From: Firmicutes bacterium CAG:475
GTDB lineage: Bacteria; Bacillota; Clostridia; Christensenellales; CAG-917
Direction: 5' to 3'
NCBI GenBank assembly: GCA_000434435.1
Contig: FR895548.1
Coordinates: forward strand, 1-35,936
DNA: 35,936 bases
The translations under genes were made by a program, and so were the position numbers. The notes under the pieces were generated by a model. That model was not told the origin of the DNA. It saw only the letters and a program-made list of their open reading frames with translations, and made no database searches. Shown here piece by piece: positions 14,402-22,673 of the stretch. Each line of letters begins with the position of its first letter. The stretch's first letter is position 1.

Positions 14402-17218
14402 TTATTCGCCAAATAGCGCGGTTTTTAAGAATTGACCGGTGTAGGACGAACTTACTTCACACACACTTTCGGGCGTACCCTCGGCAACAATCGTCCCTCC
14501 TCTGTCGCCGCCGTCGGGGCCGAGGTCGATGATATTGTCGGCAACTTTGATGACATCGAGATTATGTTCGATGACGATTACGGTGTTGCCTTGTTCGACA
14601 AGTCGGTCGAGAATGGTGATGAGTTTTGCGACGTCGTGTGTGTGAAGTCCGGTGGTCGGTTCGTCGAGGATGTAGACGGTTTTGCCTGTGGAACGACGGG
14701 ACAGTTCGGTTGCAAGTTTGACGCGCTGCGCTTCGCCGCCGCTCAAAGTGGTTGAGGATTGACCGAGTTTGACGTAACCCAAGCCGACGTCGTTGAGCGT
14801 TTTGATTTTGTTTTTGATTTTGGGTATGTTGGCAAAAAACTCGGTGGCTTCCTCTATCGTCATATCCAGCACTTCGCTGATGTTTTTGCCTTTGTAGCGT
14901 ACTTCGAGAGTTTCGCGATTATACCTTGCGCCCTTGCAGACTTCACACGGCACGTACACGTCGGGCAAGAAATGCATTTCGATTTTTATGATACCGTCGC
15001 CTTGGCAATGCTCGCAACGTCCGCCGTTGACGTTGAAAGAAAATCTGCCTGCCGTGTAACCTCTTGCTTTTGCGTCGGGAAGCGACGCAAACAACTCTCG
15101 TATATCTCCGAACACGCCCGTGTAGGTTGCGGGATTCGAACGCGGAGTTTTGCCGATGGGGCTTTGGTCTATGCAGATAACTTTGTCAAGATTTTCGATG
15201 CCTTCTATCGAGTCGTAGTTGCCTTGACGGATATTCGAACGCATGAGCGCGTTTGAAAGCGCGGGATACAAAACCTCGTTGACGAGAGAGGATTTTCCGC
15301 TGCCCGACACGCCCGTGATGCAGTTGAACACACCAAGCGGAATTTTAACGTCCACGTTTTTGAGGTTGTTTTGTCTTGCGCCTTTGATTTCGATAAATTT
15401 GCCGTTTGACGAGCGTCTTGCGATGGGCACGGGGATTGAGAGTTCTCCGCTCAGATATTTGCCCGTGATGCTGTCCTTGCTCTTTATTACATCCTCAACG
15501 CTTCCGCACGCCACGACTTTTCCGCCGTGCACGCCGGCACCGGGACCTATGTCCACGATGTAGTCTGCGTTGCGGATGGTTTCTTCGTCGTGTTCGACGA
15601 CGATGAGCGTGTTGCCGATATCGCGCAAGTTTTTGAGAGATTGCAAAAGACGTTGATTGTCCTTTTGATGCAAGCCAATGCTAGGCTCGTCGAGGATATA
15701 CAAAACGCCGGTAAGTCCGCTGCCTATTTGCGTTGCAAGACGGATACGTTGAGATTCGCCACCGCTCAACGTAGTTGCCGAGCGCGAAAGCGTGAGATAG
15801 TCAAGCCCGACGTTGATGAGGAAGTCAAGCCTTGCGCAAATCTCTTTGATTATTCTGTCCGCGATGAGATGTTGCGTTTGAGTGAGTTCGAGCTTTTGCA
15901 TAAACTCTTTGAGTTTTGCAATCGACATCTCGGTGAGGTCGTATATATTTTTGTCTGCAATCGTAACCGCCAACGCTTCGGGTTTGAGTCTCTTTCCGCC
16001 ACACTTGGAGCAAGGCACTTCTTTCATATATTTGGCGATTTCGTTTTTTATAAGCTCGCTGTCCGTTTCCACATATCTGCGCATAAGATTTCTCGCCACG
16101 CCCTCATAGCTTGCCTTGTAAAAACCGCTGAACGTGCGCGAGTTGTATTCCATGGGAATACGGTCGCCGTCATTGCCGTAAAATATTATGTCAAGGATGT
16201 TTTTGGGCAAATCTTTGAGAGGAGTATCCAACGAAAATCCGTATGCCTGCGCAAGTGCCTTGAATTGCATTTGCGACATATGCCCGGCATCCCAGCCGCT
16301 CACTTTGATTGCGCCGTCTTTGAGCGATTTATTCCAATCGGTGACGAGCAAATCGACGTCGATTTCGTTGCGAAAACCGAGTCCGCCGCATTCGGGACAC
16401 GCACCGTAGGGATTGTTGAAAGAAAACAATCTGGGAGTAAGTTCCTCAAAACTCAAATCGCAATCGGGACAAGCGTACTTTGTCGAATAGAGCACCTCTT
16501 CGCCGTCAAAATCGGCAATCACAAGTCCTTCGGAAAGTTTGATTGCGTTTTCGATTGCGTCGGATATGCGCCTTTGCGCTCCGTCCTTGACGACGATACG
16601 GTCGATAACCACGCCTATGTCGTGCTTCACGTTTTTGTCGAGTTTTATTTCTTCGTCGAGGGTATAGTTTGCTCCGTCAATTCTCACGCGCACGTAACCG
16701 GCACGCTTAAACTGTTCGAGCTCTTTGCGATATTCGCCCTTTCTGCCTCTGACGACGGGCGCGACGAGTTGCAACTTTGCGCCCTGTCTTTCCATAATTT
16801 TGTCGCAAATCTGATCCACCGTCTGACGCTCGATTTCACGTCCGCATTTAGGACAATGGGGGGTGCCTATTCTCGCAAACAGCAAGCGGAAATAATCGTA
16901 GATTTCCGTCACCGTACCGACGGTGGAGCGAGGATTGTGAGAGGTGGTTTTCTGGTCGATTGACACCGCAGGAGAAAGCCCCTCGATATAATCGACGTCG
17001 GGCTTTTGCATTTGTCCCAAAAATATGCGCGCGTAGCTTGAAAGACTTTCGACGTACCGTCTTTGTCCTTCCGCAAAAATAGTATCGAACGCAAGCGACG
17101 ATTTGCCGCTTCCGCTAAGTCCCGTAAACACGACGAGTTTGTCGCGCGGTATTTCCAAGTCGACGTTTTTGAGGTTGTTTTCTCTTGCGCCTTTGATGAT
17201 AATTTTGTCAATACTCAT
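14402..17218 (-). CDS. uvrA: Excinuclease ABC subunit A
   Basis: The damage-recognition ATPase of nucleotide excision repair. At 938 aa it is of normal length. It has both ATP-binding modules: Walker A GLSGSGKSSLA (about 32) and GVSGSGKSSLVNEV (about 638), and signatures LSGGESQRIRLA and LSGGEAQRVKLA. Zinc-binding CxxC pairs are present (CPDCDLSFEEL with ACPECGG, and CEHCQGDGI with CEVCKGAR). An extra CPKCG near residue 120 is also usual. The start lies 7 bp after the uvrB stop, so the two are one operon. No LexA-type box was found upstream in this operon. The last codons are duplicated about 180 bp downstream. Confidence 0.98.
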   Translation of the reverse strand: MSIDKIIIKGARENNLKNVDLEIPRDKLVVFTGLSGSGKSSLAFDTIFAEGQRRYVESLSSYARIFLGQMQKPDVDYIEGLSPAVSIDQKTTSHNPRSTVGTVTEIYDYFRLLFARIGTPHCPKCGREIERQTVDQICDKIMERQGAKLQLVAPVVRGRKGEYRKELEQFKRAGYVRVRIDGANYTLDEEIKLDKNVKHDIGVVIDRIVVKDGAQRRISDAIENAIKLSEGLVIADFDGEEVLYSTKYACPDCDLSFEELTPRLFSFNNPYGACPECGGLGFRNEIDVDLLVTDWNKSLKDGAIKVSGWDAGHMSQMQFKALAQAYGFSLDTPLKDLPKNILDIIFYGNDGDRIPMEYNSRTFSGFYKASYEGVARNLMRRYVETDSELIKNEIAKYMKEVPCSKCGGKRLKPEALAVTIADKNIYDLTEMSIAKLKEFMQKLELTQTQHLIADRIIKEICARLDFLINVGLDYLTLSRSATTLSGGESQRIRLATQIGSGLTGVLYILDEPSIGLHQKDNQRLLQSLKNLRDIGNTLIVVEHDEETIRNADYIVDIGPGAGVHGGKVVACGSVEDVIKSKDSITGKYLSGELSIPVPIARRSSNGKFIEIKGARQNNLKNVDVKIPLGVFNCITGVSGSGKSSLVNEVLYPALSNALMRSNIRQGNYDSIEGIENLDKVICIDQSPIGKTPRSNPATYTGVFGDIRELFASLPDAKARGYTAGRFSFNVNGGRCEHCQGDGIIKIEMHFLPDVYVPCEVCKGARYNRETLEVRYKGKNISEVLDMTIEEATEFFANIPKIKNKIKTLNDVGLGYVKLGQSSTTLSGGEAQRVKLATELSRRSTGKTVYILDEPTTGLHTHDVAKLITILDRLVEQGNTVIVIEHNLDVIKVADNIIDLGPDGGDRGGTIVAEGTPESVCEVSSSYTGQFLKTALFGE

Positions 17219-17225
17219 AGTTCTT

Positions 17226-19181
17226 TCAGCTCAGTTTTTTGATTTGTTTTTTGAGATCGTTCATCTCGTCGCGTATTGCGATAGCCTTTTCGAAATCCAG
17301 TCTTTCGGCGGCGACTTGCATAAGTCCTTTCAGACGTTCAATCTCCTTAATCATATCTTTAACACTCAATTTCTCGGTGTTAACTGCCTTTTTGGTGATT
17401 TCAAGCGAGTTTTTGATTGCGCTCACAACCGTCTTGGGTACGATGCCGTGCGCCTTGTTGTACTCGTCCTGAATCTTGCGACGACGCATTGTTTCGTCAT
17501 AAGCTCTTTGCATCGATTGCGTGATTGTGTCCGCGTACATCACAACTCTGCCCTTGTCGTTTCTCGCCGCTCTGCCGATGGTTTGTATAAGTGCGCTTTC
17601 GCTGCGCAAAAAGCCCTCTTTGTCTGCGTCGAGAATCGCCACCAATTGCACTTCGGGAAGGTCTAGACCTTCACGCAACAGGTTGATACCGACAAGCACG
17701 TCGAACTCGCCTTCGCGCAAGCCTTTTACGATGTCGATGCGCTCCAAAGTGTCGATATCCGAGTGCATGTAGCGCACCTTGATCCCCACCTCTTTGAGAT
17801 AGTCGGTAAGGTTTTCCGCCATCTTTTTGGTGAGCGTCGTAACAAGCACTCTACCCTTGTTTTTGACGACGGCGTTTATCTCGCCGATGAGGTCGTCTAT
17901 TTGCCCTTCGATAGGTTTGATTTCGATTTCGGGGTCGAGAAGTCCCGTCGGCCTTATGATTTGTTCCGCAACCAAATCCGCTCTGTCAAGCTCATACTGC
18001 GCAGGCGTTGCGGACATGCACACGAGCTGACGTATGCGCGCGTCAAACTCCTCGAAACGAAGAGGTCTGTTGTCGTAGGCGGACGGAAGTCTGAATCCGT
18101 ATTCCACAAGGTTGTCTTTCCTTGCTCTGTCGCCGTTGTACATGGCGCGAATTTGCGGAATGGTCATATGGCTTTCGTCGATAAACGTGATAAAGTCCTT
18201 GCCGAAAAAGTCCAAAAGCGTGTACGGAGCCTGCCCCGGCTGTCTGCCGTCGAAATACCTCGAATAGTTTTCTATGCCGCTGCAATAACCCACTTCCCTT
18301 ATCATCTCGACGTCGTAGTTGACTCTCTCGTCAATGCGTTGTGCCTCGATAAGTTTGCCGCGTTCTTCAAAATATTTCACCCTCTCCTGCTTGTCCAGCA
18401 TAATTTGGCGGAGAATTGCCTCCTTATCGCCGCTTATTACGTATTGCGTCGCAGGAAAAATCAGCGTATGTTTAAGCTCGTTGAGCACTTTCGAAGTCGT
18501 GCCGTCAATCTCGCAGATACGCTCGACGGTATCCCCGAACATCTCCACTCTTATTGCGACTTCCGAGCTCGTGGACGGAAAAATATCCACCGTGTCGCCG
18601 CGCATACGGAAAGTCGAACGCACGAAATCGAGGTCGGCGCGCTTGTATTGAATGTTTACAAGCCGTCTTGCAAGCTCGTCGCGATCTATCTCGTCGCCCT
18701 CTCTCAACGATATGGAATTTTCAAAATAGTCGGTGGGCGCGCCAAGGCCGTAGATACACGACACGCTCGCAACCACTATGGTGTCCTCTCTTTCGCAAAG
18801 GGACGCGGTGGCGGAGTTGCGCAACTTATCGATTTCCTCGTTGACTTGCAAGTCCTTTTCTATATAAGTGTCCGTGCGAGGAATGTACGCCTCGGGTTGA
18901 TAATAGTCGTAGTATGAAACGAAAAACTCAACTCTGTTTTTGGGGAAAAACTCGCGGAGTTCGTTGCAAAGTTGAGCGGCAAGCGTCTTGTTGTGCGCAA
19001 TCACGAGCGTGGGTTTTTGCATACGCTCGATGATATTCGCCATAGTAAAAGTTTTGCCCGAGCCCGTCACGCCCAGCAAAACTTCGGTGTTGAATCCGTC
19101 TTTTAAACCTTCAACGATTTTTTCTATTGCCTCGGGTTGATCGCCCGTGGGTTTGTATTTGCTTACAAGCTCAAATTTCAT
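17226..19181 (-). CDS. uvrB: Excinuclease ABC subunit B
   Basis: The helicase-like subunit that verifies damage and loads UvrC. At 651 aa it has Walker A GVTGSGKTFTMAN, the beta-hairpin YYDYYQPEAYIPRTDTY that threads between the DNA strands, the DESH box, helicase motifs (SATPAQYE, QTIGRAARN) and the C-terminal UVR domain (ERLDFEKAIAIRDEMNDLK) for UvrA/UvrC contact. Its ATG overlaps the stop of the preceding small membrane-protein gene (19178-19181, ATGA), so its translation is coupled to that gene. Confidence 0.98.
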   Translation of the reverse strand: MKFELVSKYKPTGDQPEAIEKIVEGLKDGFNTEVLLGVTGSGKTFTMANIIERMQKPTLVIAHNKTLAAQLCNELREFFPKNRVEFFVSYYDYYQPEAYIPRTDTYIEKDLQVNEEIDKLRNSATASLCEREDTIVVASVSCIYGLGAPTDYFENSISLREGDEIDRDELARRLVNIQYKRADLDFVRSTFRMRGDTVDIFPSTSSEVAIRVEMFGDTVERICEIDGTTSKVLNELKHTLIFPATQYVISGDKEAILRQIMLDKQERVKYFEERGKLIEAQRIDERVNYDVEMIREVGYCSGIENYSRYFDGRQPGQAPYTLLDFFGKDFITFIDESHMTIPQIRAMYNGDRARKDNLVEYGFRLPSAYDNRPLRFEEFDARIRQLVCMSATPAQYELDRADLVAEQIIRPTGLLDPEIEIKPIEGQIDDLIGEINAVVKNKGRVLVTTLTKKMAENLTDYLKEVGIKVRYMHSDIDTLERIDIVKGLREGEFDVLVGINLLREGLDLPEVQLVAILDADKEGFLRSESALIQTIGRAARNDKGRVVMYADTITQSMQRAYDETMRRRKIQDEYNKAHGIVPKTVVSAIKNSLEITKKAVNTEKLSVKDMIKEIERLKGLMQVAAERLDFEKAIAIRDEMNDLKKQIKKLS

Positions 19182-19582
19182 TGTCCCAACAAAAACGCGA
19201 CCAGCTGTCGTATGCCCACGCCGATGAGAGCCGTCACGACACTAAGCCCCAACGTCAGCAAAATCTTGAAAACGAGGTTGCTTTTGAACGCGCGCTCAAC
19301 TCTTGCAAACTGCAAGCCCTTCTTTTGCATGTTGATGCAATACACGAGTTCGCCTTTTTTGTCCGAGCGCGTTATATCGAAATAATCGTCTATTTCGAGA
19401 TTGCGAAGCGTGGTGTCGAGTTCGTCCTCTTCGAAGGGCAAATCGAGGGGCAGCTTTTCAAAAATCTCGATGGGCGTGATAAGGCAAGAGCCGTTTTGTT
19501 TGTCCGCCTCCTGATAGATGACTCTCATCACCGCTTTTTCTTTTTTTGTCAAGACGTGCTGTCTGTCAACCTGCACTTGCAT
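19178..19582 (-). CDS. Small winged-helix-like protein with C-terminal membrane anchor (paralog 1)
   Basis: A 134-aa protein of no family I can name. Residues about 10-90 look like a winged-helix domain: a helical start (LTKKEKAVMRVIYQEAD), the TPIEIFEKLPLDLPFEEDELDTTLRNLEIDDYF helices, and a beta wing (KKGELVYCINMQKKG). One membrane helix follows at about 108-131 (VFKILLTLGLSVVTALIGVG). It resembles the next upstream gene over the EI.E.LP..LP....L...+..L..... Y pattern, so the two are paralogs. GAGGCG precedes the ATG. Its stop overlaps the uvrB start. It could be a membrane-tethered DNA- or protein-binding factor, but whether the domain binds DNA is not shown by the sequence alone. Confidence 0.7.
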   Translation of the reverse strand: MQVQVDRQHVLTKKEKAVMRVIYQEADKQNGSCLITPIEIFEKLPLDLPFEEDELDTTLRNLEIDDYFDITRSDKKGELVYCINMQKKGLQFARVERAFKSNLVFKILLTLGLSVVTALIGVGIRQLVAFLLGQ

Positions 19583-19633
19583 TTTGCGCCTCTATACTCT
19601 CGTCGAAAGATCGTATTTTTATCAATTTAATCA

Positions 19634-20068
19634 TCAAAGAAATTTGATCACGAGCACCGTCACTATCGCAACGATTGCGCTGCCTATCAGCGAGCCGAGA
19701 AGGGACATAACGAACAGTGCGCCTTTGCTTGCGACTTTTTCCGCTTTGACTTTTGTCGGTTTGTTTTGATAAAGAGTGCGCTCGGCGGGCTTTTCCTCTT
19801 CGCTTTGAGGAGCGGCAACCGCTTTGGGGGTTTCCTCGATACGCTTAACTACGCTCAAACAATACTCGTCGGGCGTAAAGTATTTGACGAGGATATATTC
19901 CCTGTCTTTAAGCTCGCGGATTATTGCCGACAATTGCACCTTTGAAAGAGGCAACCCCGAGGGCAGTCTTTCGATGATTTCGTCCGCTTCTATGATTTTG
20001 TACACTTCCTCTTCGCCTGCGATTTGGCGGATGAGGTCGTACACCGTTTGACATTCAAGCGAGAGCAT
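19634..20068 (-). CDS. Small winged-helix-like protein with C-terminal membrane anchor (paralog 2)
   Basis: A 144-aa companion of the gene at 19178-19582. The N-terminal 70 residues show the same plan (LIRQIAGEEEVYKIIEADEI, RLPSGLPLSKVQLSAIIREL, YILVKYFTPDEYCLSVVKR). A Pro/Glu/Lys-rich linker of about 40 residues follows, then one membrane helix at the very end (GALFVMSLLGSLIGSAIVAI). AAGGAG precedes the ATG. It has its own promoter at 20108-20135 and leads an operon of paralog 2, paralog 1, uvrB and uvrA. Function unknown. Confidence 0.7.
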   Translation of the reverse strand: MLSLECQTVYDLIRQIAGEEEVYKIIEADEIIERLPSGLPLSKVQLSAIIRELKDREYILVKYFTPDEYCLSVVKRIEETPKAVAAPQSEEEKPAERTLYQNKPTKVKAEKVASKGALFVMSLLGSLIGSAIVAIVTVLVIKFL

Positions 20069-20107
20069 ACTCTTTTCTCCTTATTCTTGCTAAAATATTA
20101 GCATATT

Positions 20108-20135
20108 ATTATAAATAAGGCAATATTATTTACAA
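20108..20135 (-). promoter_or_regulatory. Promoter of the small-protein/uvrBA operon
   Basis: Minus strand: TTGTAA (20135-20130), a 16-bp spacer and a perfect TATAAT (20113-20108), 40 bp before the start codon. No LexA-type palindrome overlaps it. Confidence 0.6.
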
Positions 20136-20167
20136 AATCTCAACGCATTTCTCAATCGCTACAAGAC

Positions 20168-20250
20168 TTATACGGCACGTATGTCCTTCAAAAAAGCGAC
20201 GTCAAACGTGCTGTCAAAACGCTTGCGTCCTTTTGAAAATTGCCGTATAA
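20168..20250. repeat. 83-bp nested inverted-repeat element
   Basis: TTATACGGCA (20168-20177) pairs perfectly with TGCCGTATAA (20241-20250). Inside, TTCAAAA (20187-20193) pairs with TTTTGAA (20231-20237), and AAGCG (20194-20198) with CGCTT (20220-20224). The three stems are collinear, so either strand could fold into a long hairpin. The left arm resembles two units at 35781 and 35855. It could be a small miniature element, a remnant of one, or the 3' structured end of the rex transcript. Confidence 0.55.
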
Positions 20251-20254
20251 ATGC

Positions 20255-20282
20255 ACAAACAAGCGTTTCAACGCTTGTTTGT
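20255..20282 (-). terminator. Strong hairpin downstream of rex
   Basis: ACAAACAAGCGTT and AACGCTTGTTTGT form a 13-bp perfect inverted repeat with a two-base centre, 29 bp after the rex stop. No U-run follows, so it may act as an RNA-stabilising 3' end rather than a classical terminator. Confidence 0.5.
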
Positions 20283-20310
20283 GATGAGATAAACTTGTAT
20301 TTTTGAAAAA

Positions 20311-20955
20311 TCAATCGTTTCTCGTCTGCTGAATTTGCAGTGACAAAAGAGCAAGCGACGATGCAAGATCTTCGTTCTTCAAAGCAATGTTTGCAGGGAT
20401 GTTGAGATGCACCGAAGCGAAGTTCCAGATTGCTTTTATGCCGGCATCGACCATTCTGTCCGCAACCTCTTGCGCAGCATACGCGGGTACGGTGATGATG
20501 CCTATTTGGATATTGAATCTCTCGACGATTTCTCTAAGTTTGGACACGTCGTACACGGGCTTACCATTGATTTTGGTGTTGATTATTCTTTCGTTTTTGT
20601 CAAACGCCGCCACGATGTTCAAGCCGTAGTTTTCAAAACCGCCGTAGCCCAAAAACGCCTTTCCGAGTCCGCCTACGCCGACCAAAACGGCGTCGTGAGT
20701 GTTGTTGTAGCCGAGGAAACTTTCAAGGTCCGCAATTATTTCTTTGGTCACGTAACCCATCTTCGGTTTGCCTGCGACGGAGGATACGAGCGCGATGTCT
20801 TTTCTCACTTGCACGGGATTGAGGTTGAGTCCGTTTGCGATGGTGGTGCTGGATACTGTTGCCACGTTGAGCTTGTCGAGTTGATACAAATATTTCAGAT
20901 AAGACGGCAATCTGTTCAGAGTTGCCTTTGAAATCTCTTTGTTGTCTTTGGTCAT
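20311..20955 (-). CDS. rex: Redox-sensing transcriptional repressor Rex
   Basis: Senses the NADH/NAD+ ratio and represses fermentation and anaerobic respiration genes when NADH is low. The 214-aa protein has the N-terminal winged helix (SKATLNRLPSYLKYLYQLD, SSTTIANGLNLNPVQVRKDI) and the C-terminal Rossmann domain with GVGGLGKAFLGYGGF and the NAD-contacting VAAFDKNE, ending with the domain-swapped helix. The ATG at 20955 has AGGTGG nearby; an upstream in-frame ATG at 21003 lies within the promoter region and is rejected. The leader contains a perfect 7-2-7 palindrome. None of the nearby genes is an obvious Rex target, and no canonical Rex box was found. Confidence 0.95.
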   Translation of the reverse strand: MTKDNKEISKATLNRLPSYLKYLYQLDKLNVATVSSTTIANGLNLNPVQVRKDIALVSSVAGKPKMGYVTKEIIADLESFLGYNNTHDAVLVGVGGLGKAFLGYGGFENYGLNIVAAFDKNERIINTKINGKPVYDVSKLREIVERFNIQIGIITVPAYAAQEVADRMVDAGIKAIWNFASVHLNIPANIALKNEDLASSLALLSLQIQQTRND

Positions 20956-20967
20956 GTTCCCACCTTC

Positions 20968-20983
20968 TATCGATTTATCGATA
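20968..20983. promoter_or_regulatory. Palindrome TATCGATTTATCGATA in the rex leader
   Basis: A perfect 7-2-7 inverted repeat just after the rex -10 box. It could be an operator for rex autoregulation or another factor, but it does not match the TTGTGA-type Rex consensus. Confidence 0.4.
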
Positions 20984-20986
20984 AAA

Positions 20987-21016
20987 AATATACTCCCAAA
21001 CAATGCGGAAAGTCAA
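20987..21016 (-). promoter_or_regulatory. Promoter of rex
   Basis: Minus strand: TTGACT (21016-21011), an 18-bp spacer and TATATT (20992-20987). Confidence 0.6.
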
Positions 21017-21062
21017 GAATATAACGATTTTTATCAATCAATCGATATATTTTTATATTTTT

Positions 21063-21110
21063 AAAAGAAAAGAGCGTGCAATCGATATATTTCTCAATGC
21101 ACACTCGTTT
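21063..21110 (-). terminator. Terminator of the surface-protein gene
   Basis: On the minus strand, GAGTGTGCA pairs with TGCACGCTC (one G-U pair) and is followed by TTTTCTTTT. The loop contains one of two CAATCGATATATTT copies. Confidence 0.65.
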
Positions 21111-21133
21111 CGTTATTTAGCGTTTTAAATGCG

Positions 21134-22606
21134 TTATTCCACCTCGTCGAAGGTATCGTCGTTTTTGCCGTCGGTATCGCACTTTTTGTCAATGCCGTTT
21201 TTCAAAGGACGTTTGACAACTTTATTTTTATTTTCTTTGCCTTTGATGACACCGATCACGATTGCAAGGCCGACAACAGCTATACAAAGGGGTTCGAGCA
21301 CGGTTAGAAGTATAATGCTTTCGATTTTGTTCTTCGATTGCGATGCCCTCGCCACAGGATTTTCGCTCTTGCAGAGAGAAAATTTCAGCTCGCTTGTCGG
21401 GAGCGTGTCGCTGTGCCACGCATAACCTCCTTCGACTTGTTCAAAGTCGTATTGCGAGGACGTAACGTAATAATTCGTGTTTATTTTTACGTTCAAATTC
21501 TTAAATCCCGCCCACGTCGATGCAGGCGACACGAGATATGTAAAACGGTACACCGTCGGCACATATCTGTCGTCTATATCCGGATAAAGAGGTGCGACGA
21601 CTTCGTTGATTATCGTTTGCCCGGGCTCGAAAGTCATATCGTATTCGAACCAACCGAACAAGTCGTTCAAGATATTGAAGTTATACGAGGTTGCAACGGT
21701 GTCGGTGTTGTCAAGGCTTGCCAAAACGGCGTTGTACCAATCTGTTTCGCTCACGCCGTACGACTCGTCGAAATAGGAAAACGCAAGTTGTTCGAAGTTG
21801 ATTTGTTGCTTACTTTGCAACTTAAACAAGCCCATTGCGGTGTCTTTCATCGAGTAGTCCGAATAGAACTTCGCTCTTTCGACAACGTCGATTTCCTCCC
21901 CTATCGAATAAAAAACGTACGGATGATTCTCCGTCCAAAACGAAATTCTTGCCGCGCCGTCGTAAAATTGTTCATATCCCGTATATCCGCTCTCGCACAC
22001 GATTTTCCTTTGGTCGATATTGCCCAAATAAATGCTGCAATACGCATTCTGTGCGGTGCAAGAATAGGTGTATTTGTAAACCACGGTATCCCTCTTGTAA
22101 AACTCGTGGTCTATTTTCTCGTCCTTAATAAGTTTTACGTTGTCAACCGAAAAATCTTTCCCCCTTTCGAGATAGGAAAAACGAATCTTCGTCGTCGCTT
22201 GCTCGCCGTCGATTTTGACGCCGTATACCTCTGACAAATCCGACGTTCCGCGCATTTCTCCAAGGCGCGCGATAGGGAAAATCACGTTTGTTTTTGCGAT
22301 GATTTCGCTTGGATTTTTGAATGTGTATTTTGCGCTTACGCTGCCGATTTGAAGTCCGTTGAGATAATCCTCGTCAAACTGAATATCGAAAGTCAAGTCC
22401 TCTCTTTCAACGACGACGGGGCTGTTCTCGGTGGTGAGAATTGCGCCGGAAACGTCCCTTCCCTCGTAATATCTCATCGCGGAATTTGCCTCACAAACGG
22501 AAGACGGCAAAAGGACGGACAGCAACGCAAACGTTGCCACAAACACGGCGATCGCAATGCCGCATACGGCACTTTTTCGTCTTGTTGAAAACAGTGTGTT
22601 TTTCAT
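21134..22606 (-). CDS. Membrane-anchored extracytoplasmic protein of unknown function
   Basis: A 490-aa protein I cannot assign. A hydrophobic segment at about residues 13-38 serves as signal or anchor. A large beta-rich domain of nearly 400 residues follows, with many Tyr, Asp and Ser. A single membrane helix comes at about 436-462 (LEPLCIAVVGLAIVIGVI), then a short Lys-rich cytoplasmic tail that ends in TFDEVE. This tail ending resembles the FDEF repeats of the membrane protein at 3425-4333. The ATG at 22606 is preferred over one 81 bp upstream because GGAGG precedes it and the signal segment starts there. It lies 67 bp after ybaK, with its own terminator. Confidence 0.7.
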   Translation of the reverse strand: MKNTLFSTRRKSAVCGIAIAVFVATFALLSVLLPSSVCEANSAMRYYEGRDVSGAILTTENSPVVVEREDLTFDIQFDEDYLNGLQIGSVSAKYTFKNPSEIIAKTNVIFPIARLGEMRGTSDLSEVYGVKIDGEQATTKIRFSYLERGKDFSVDNVKLIKDEKIDHEFYKRDTVVYKYTYSCTAQNAYCSIYLGNIDQRKIVCESGYTGYEQFYDGAARISFWTENHPYVFYSIGEEIDVVERAKFYSDYSMKDTAMGLFKLQSKQQINFEQLAFSYFDESYGVSETDWYNAVLASLDNTDTVATSYNFNILNDLFGWFEYDMTFEPGQTIINEVVAPLYPDIDDRYVPTVYRFTYLVSPASTWAGFKNLNVKINTNYYVTSSQYDFEQVEGGYAWHSDTLPTSELKFSLCKSENPVARASQSKNKIESIILLTVLEPLCIAVVGLAIVIGVIKGKENKNKVVKRPLKNGIDKKCDTDGKNDDTFDEVE

Positions 22607-22673
22607 AATAACCGTTTTACCTCCGCATTTAGATATTATAAAATTGCTTTTGTGCAAACAACGTTTTATTCGT

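Noticed and set aside
15527..16963. A 478-codon open frame on the plus strand opposite uvrA
   Set aside because: It is fully antisense to a clearly conserved uvrA; the product is Phe/His/Arg rich with no domain and no ribosome site. Other long antisense frames in the window are dismissed for the same reason.
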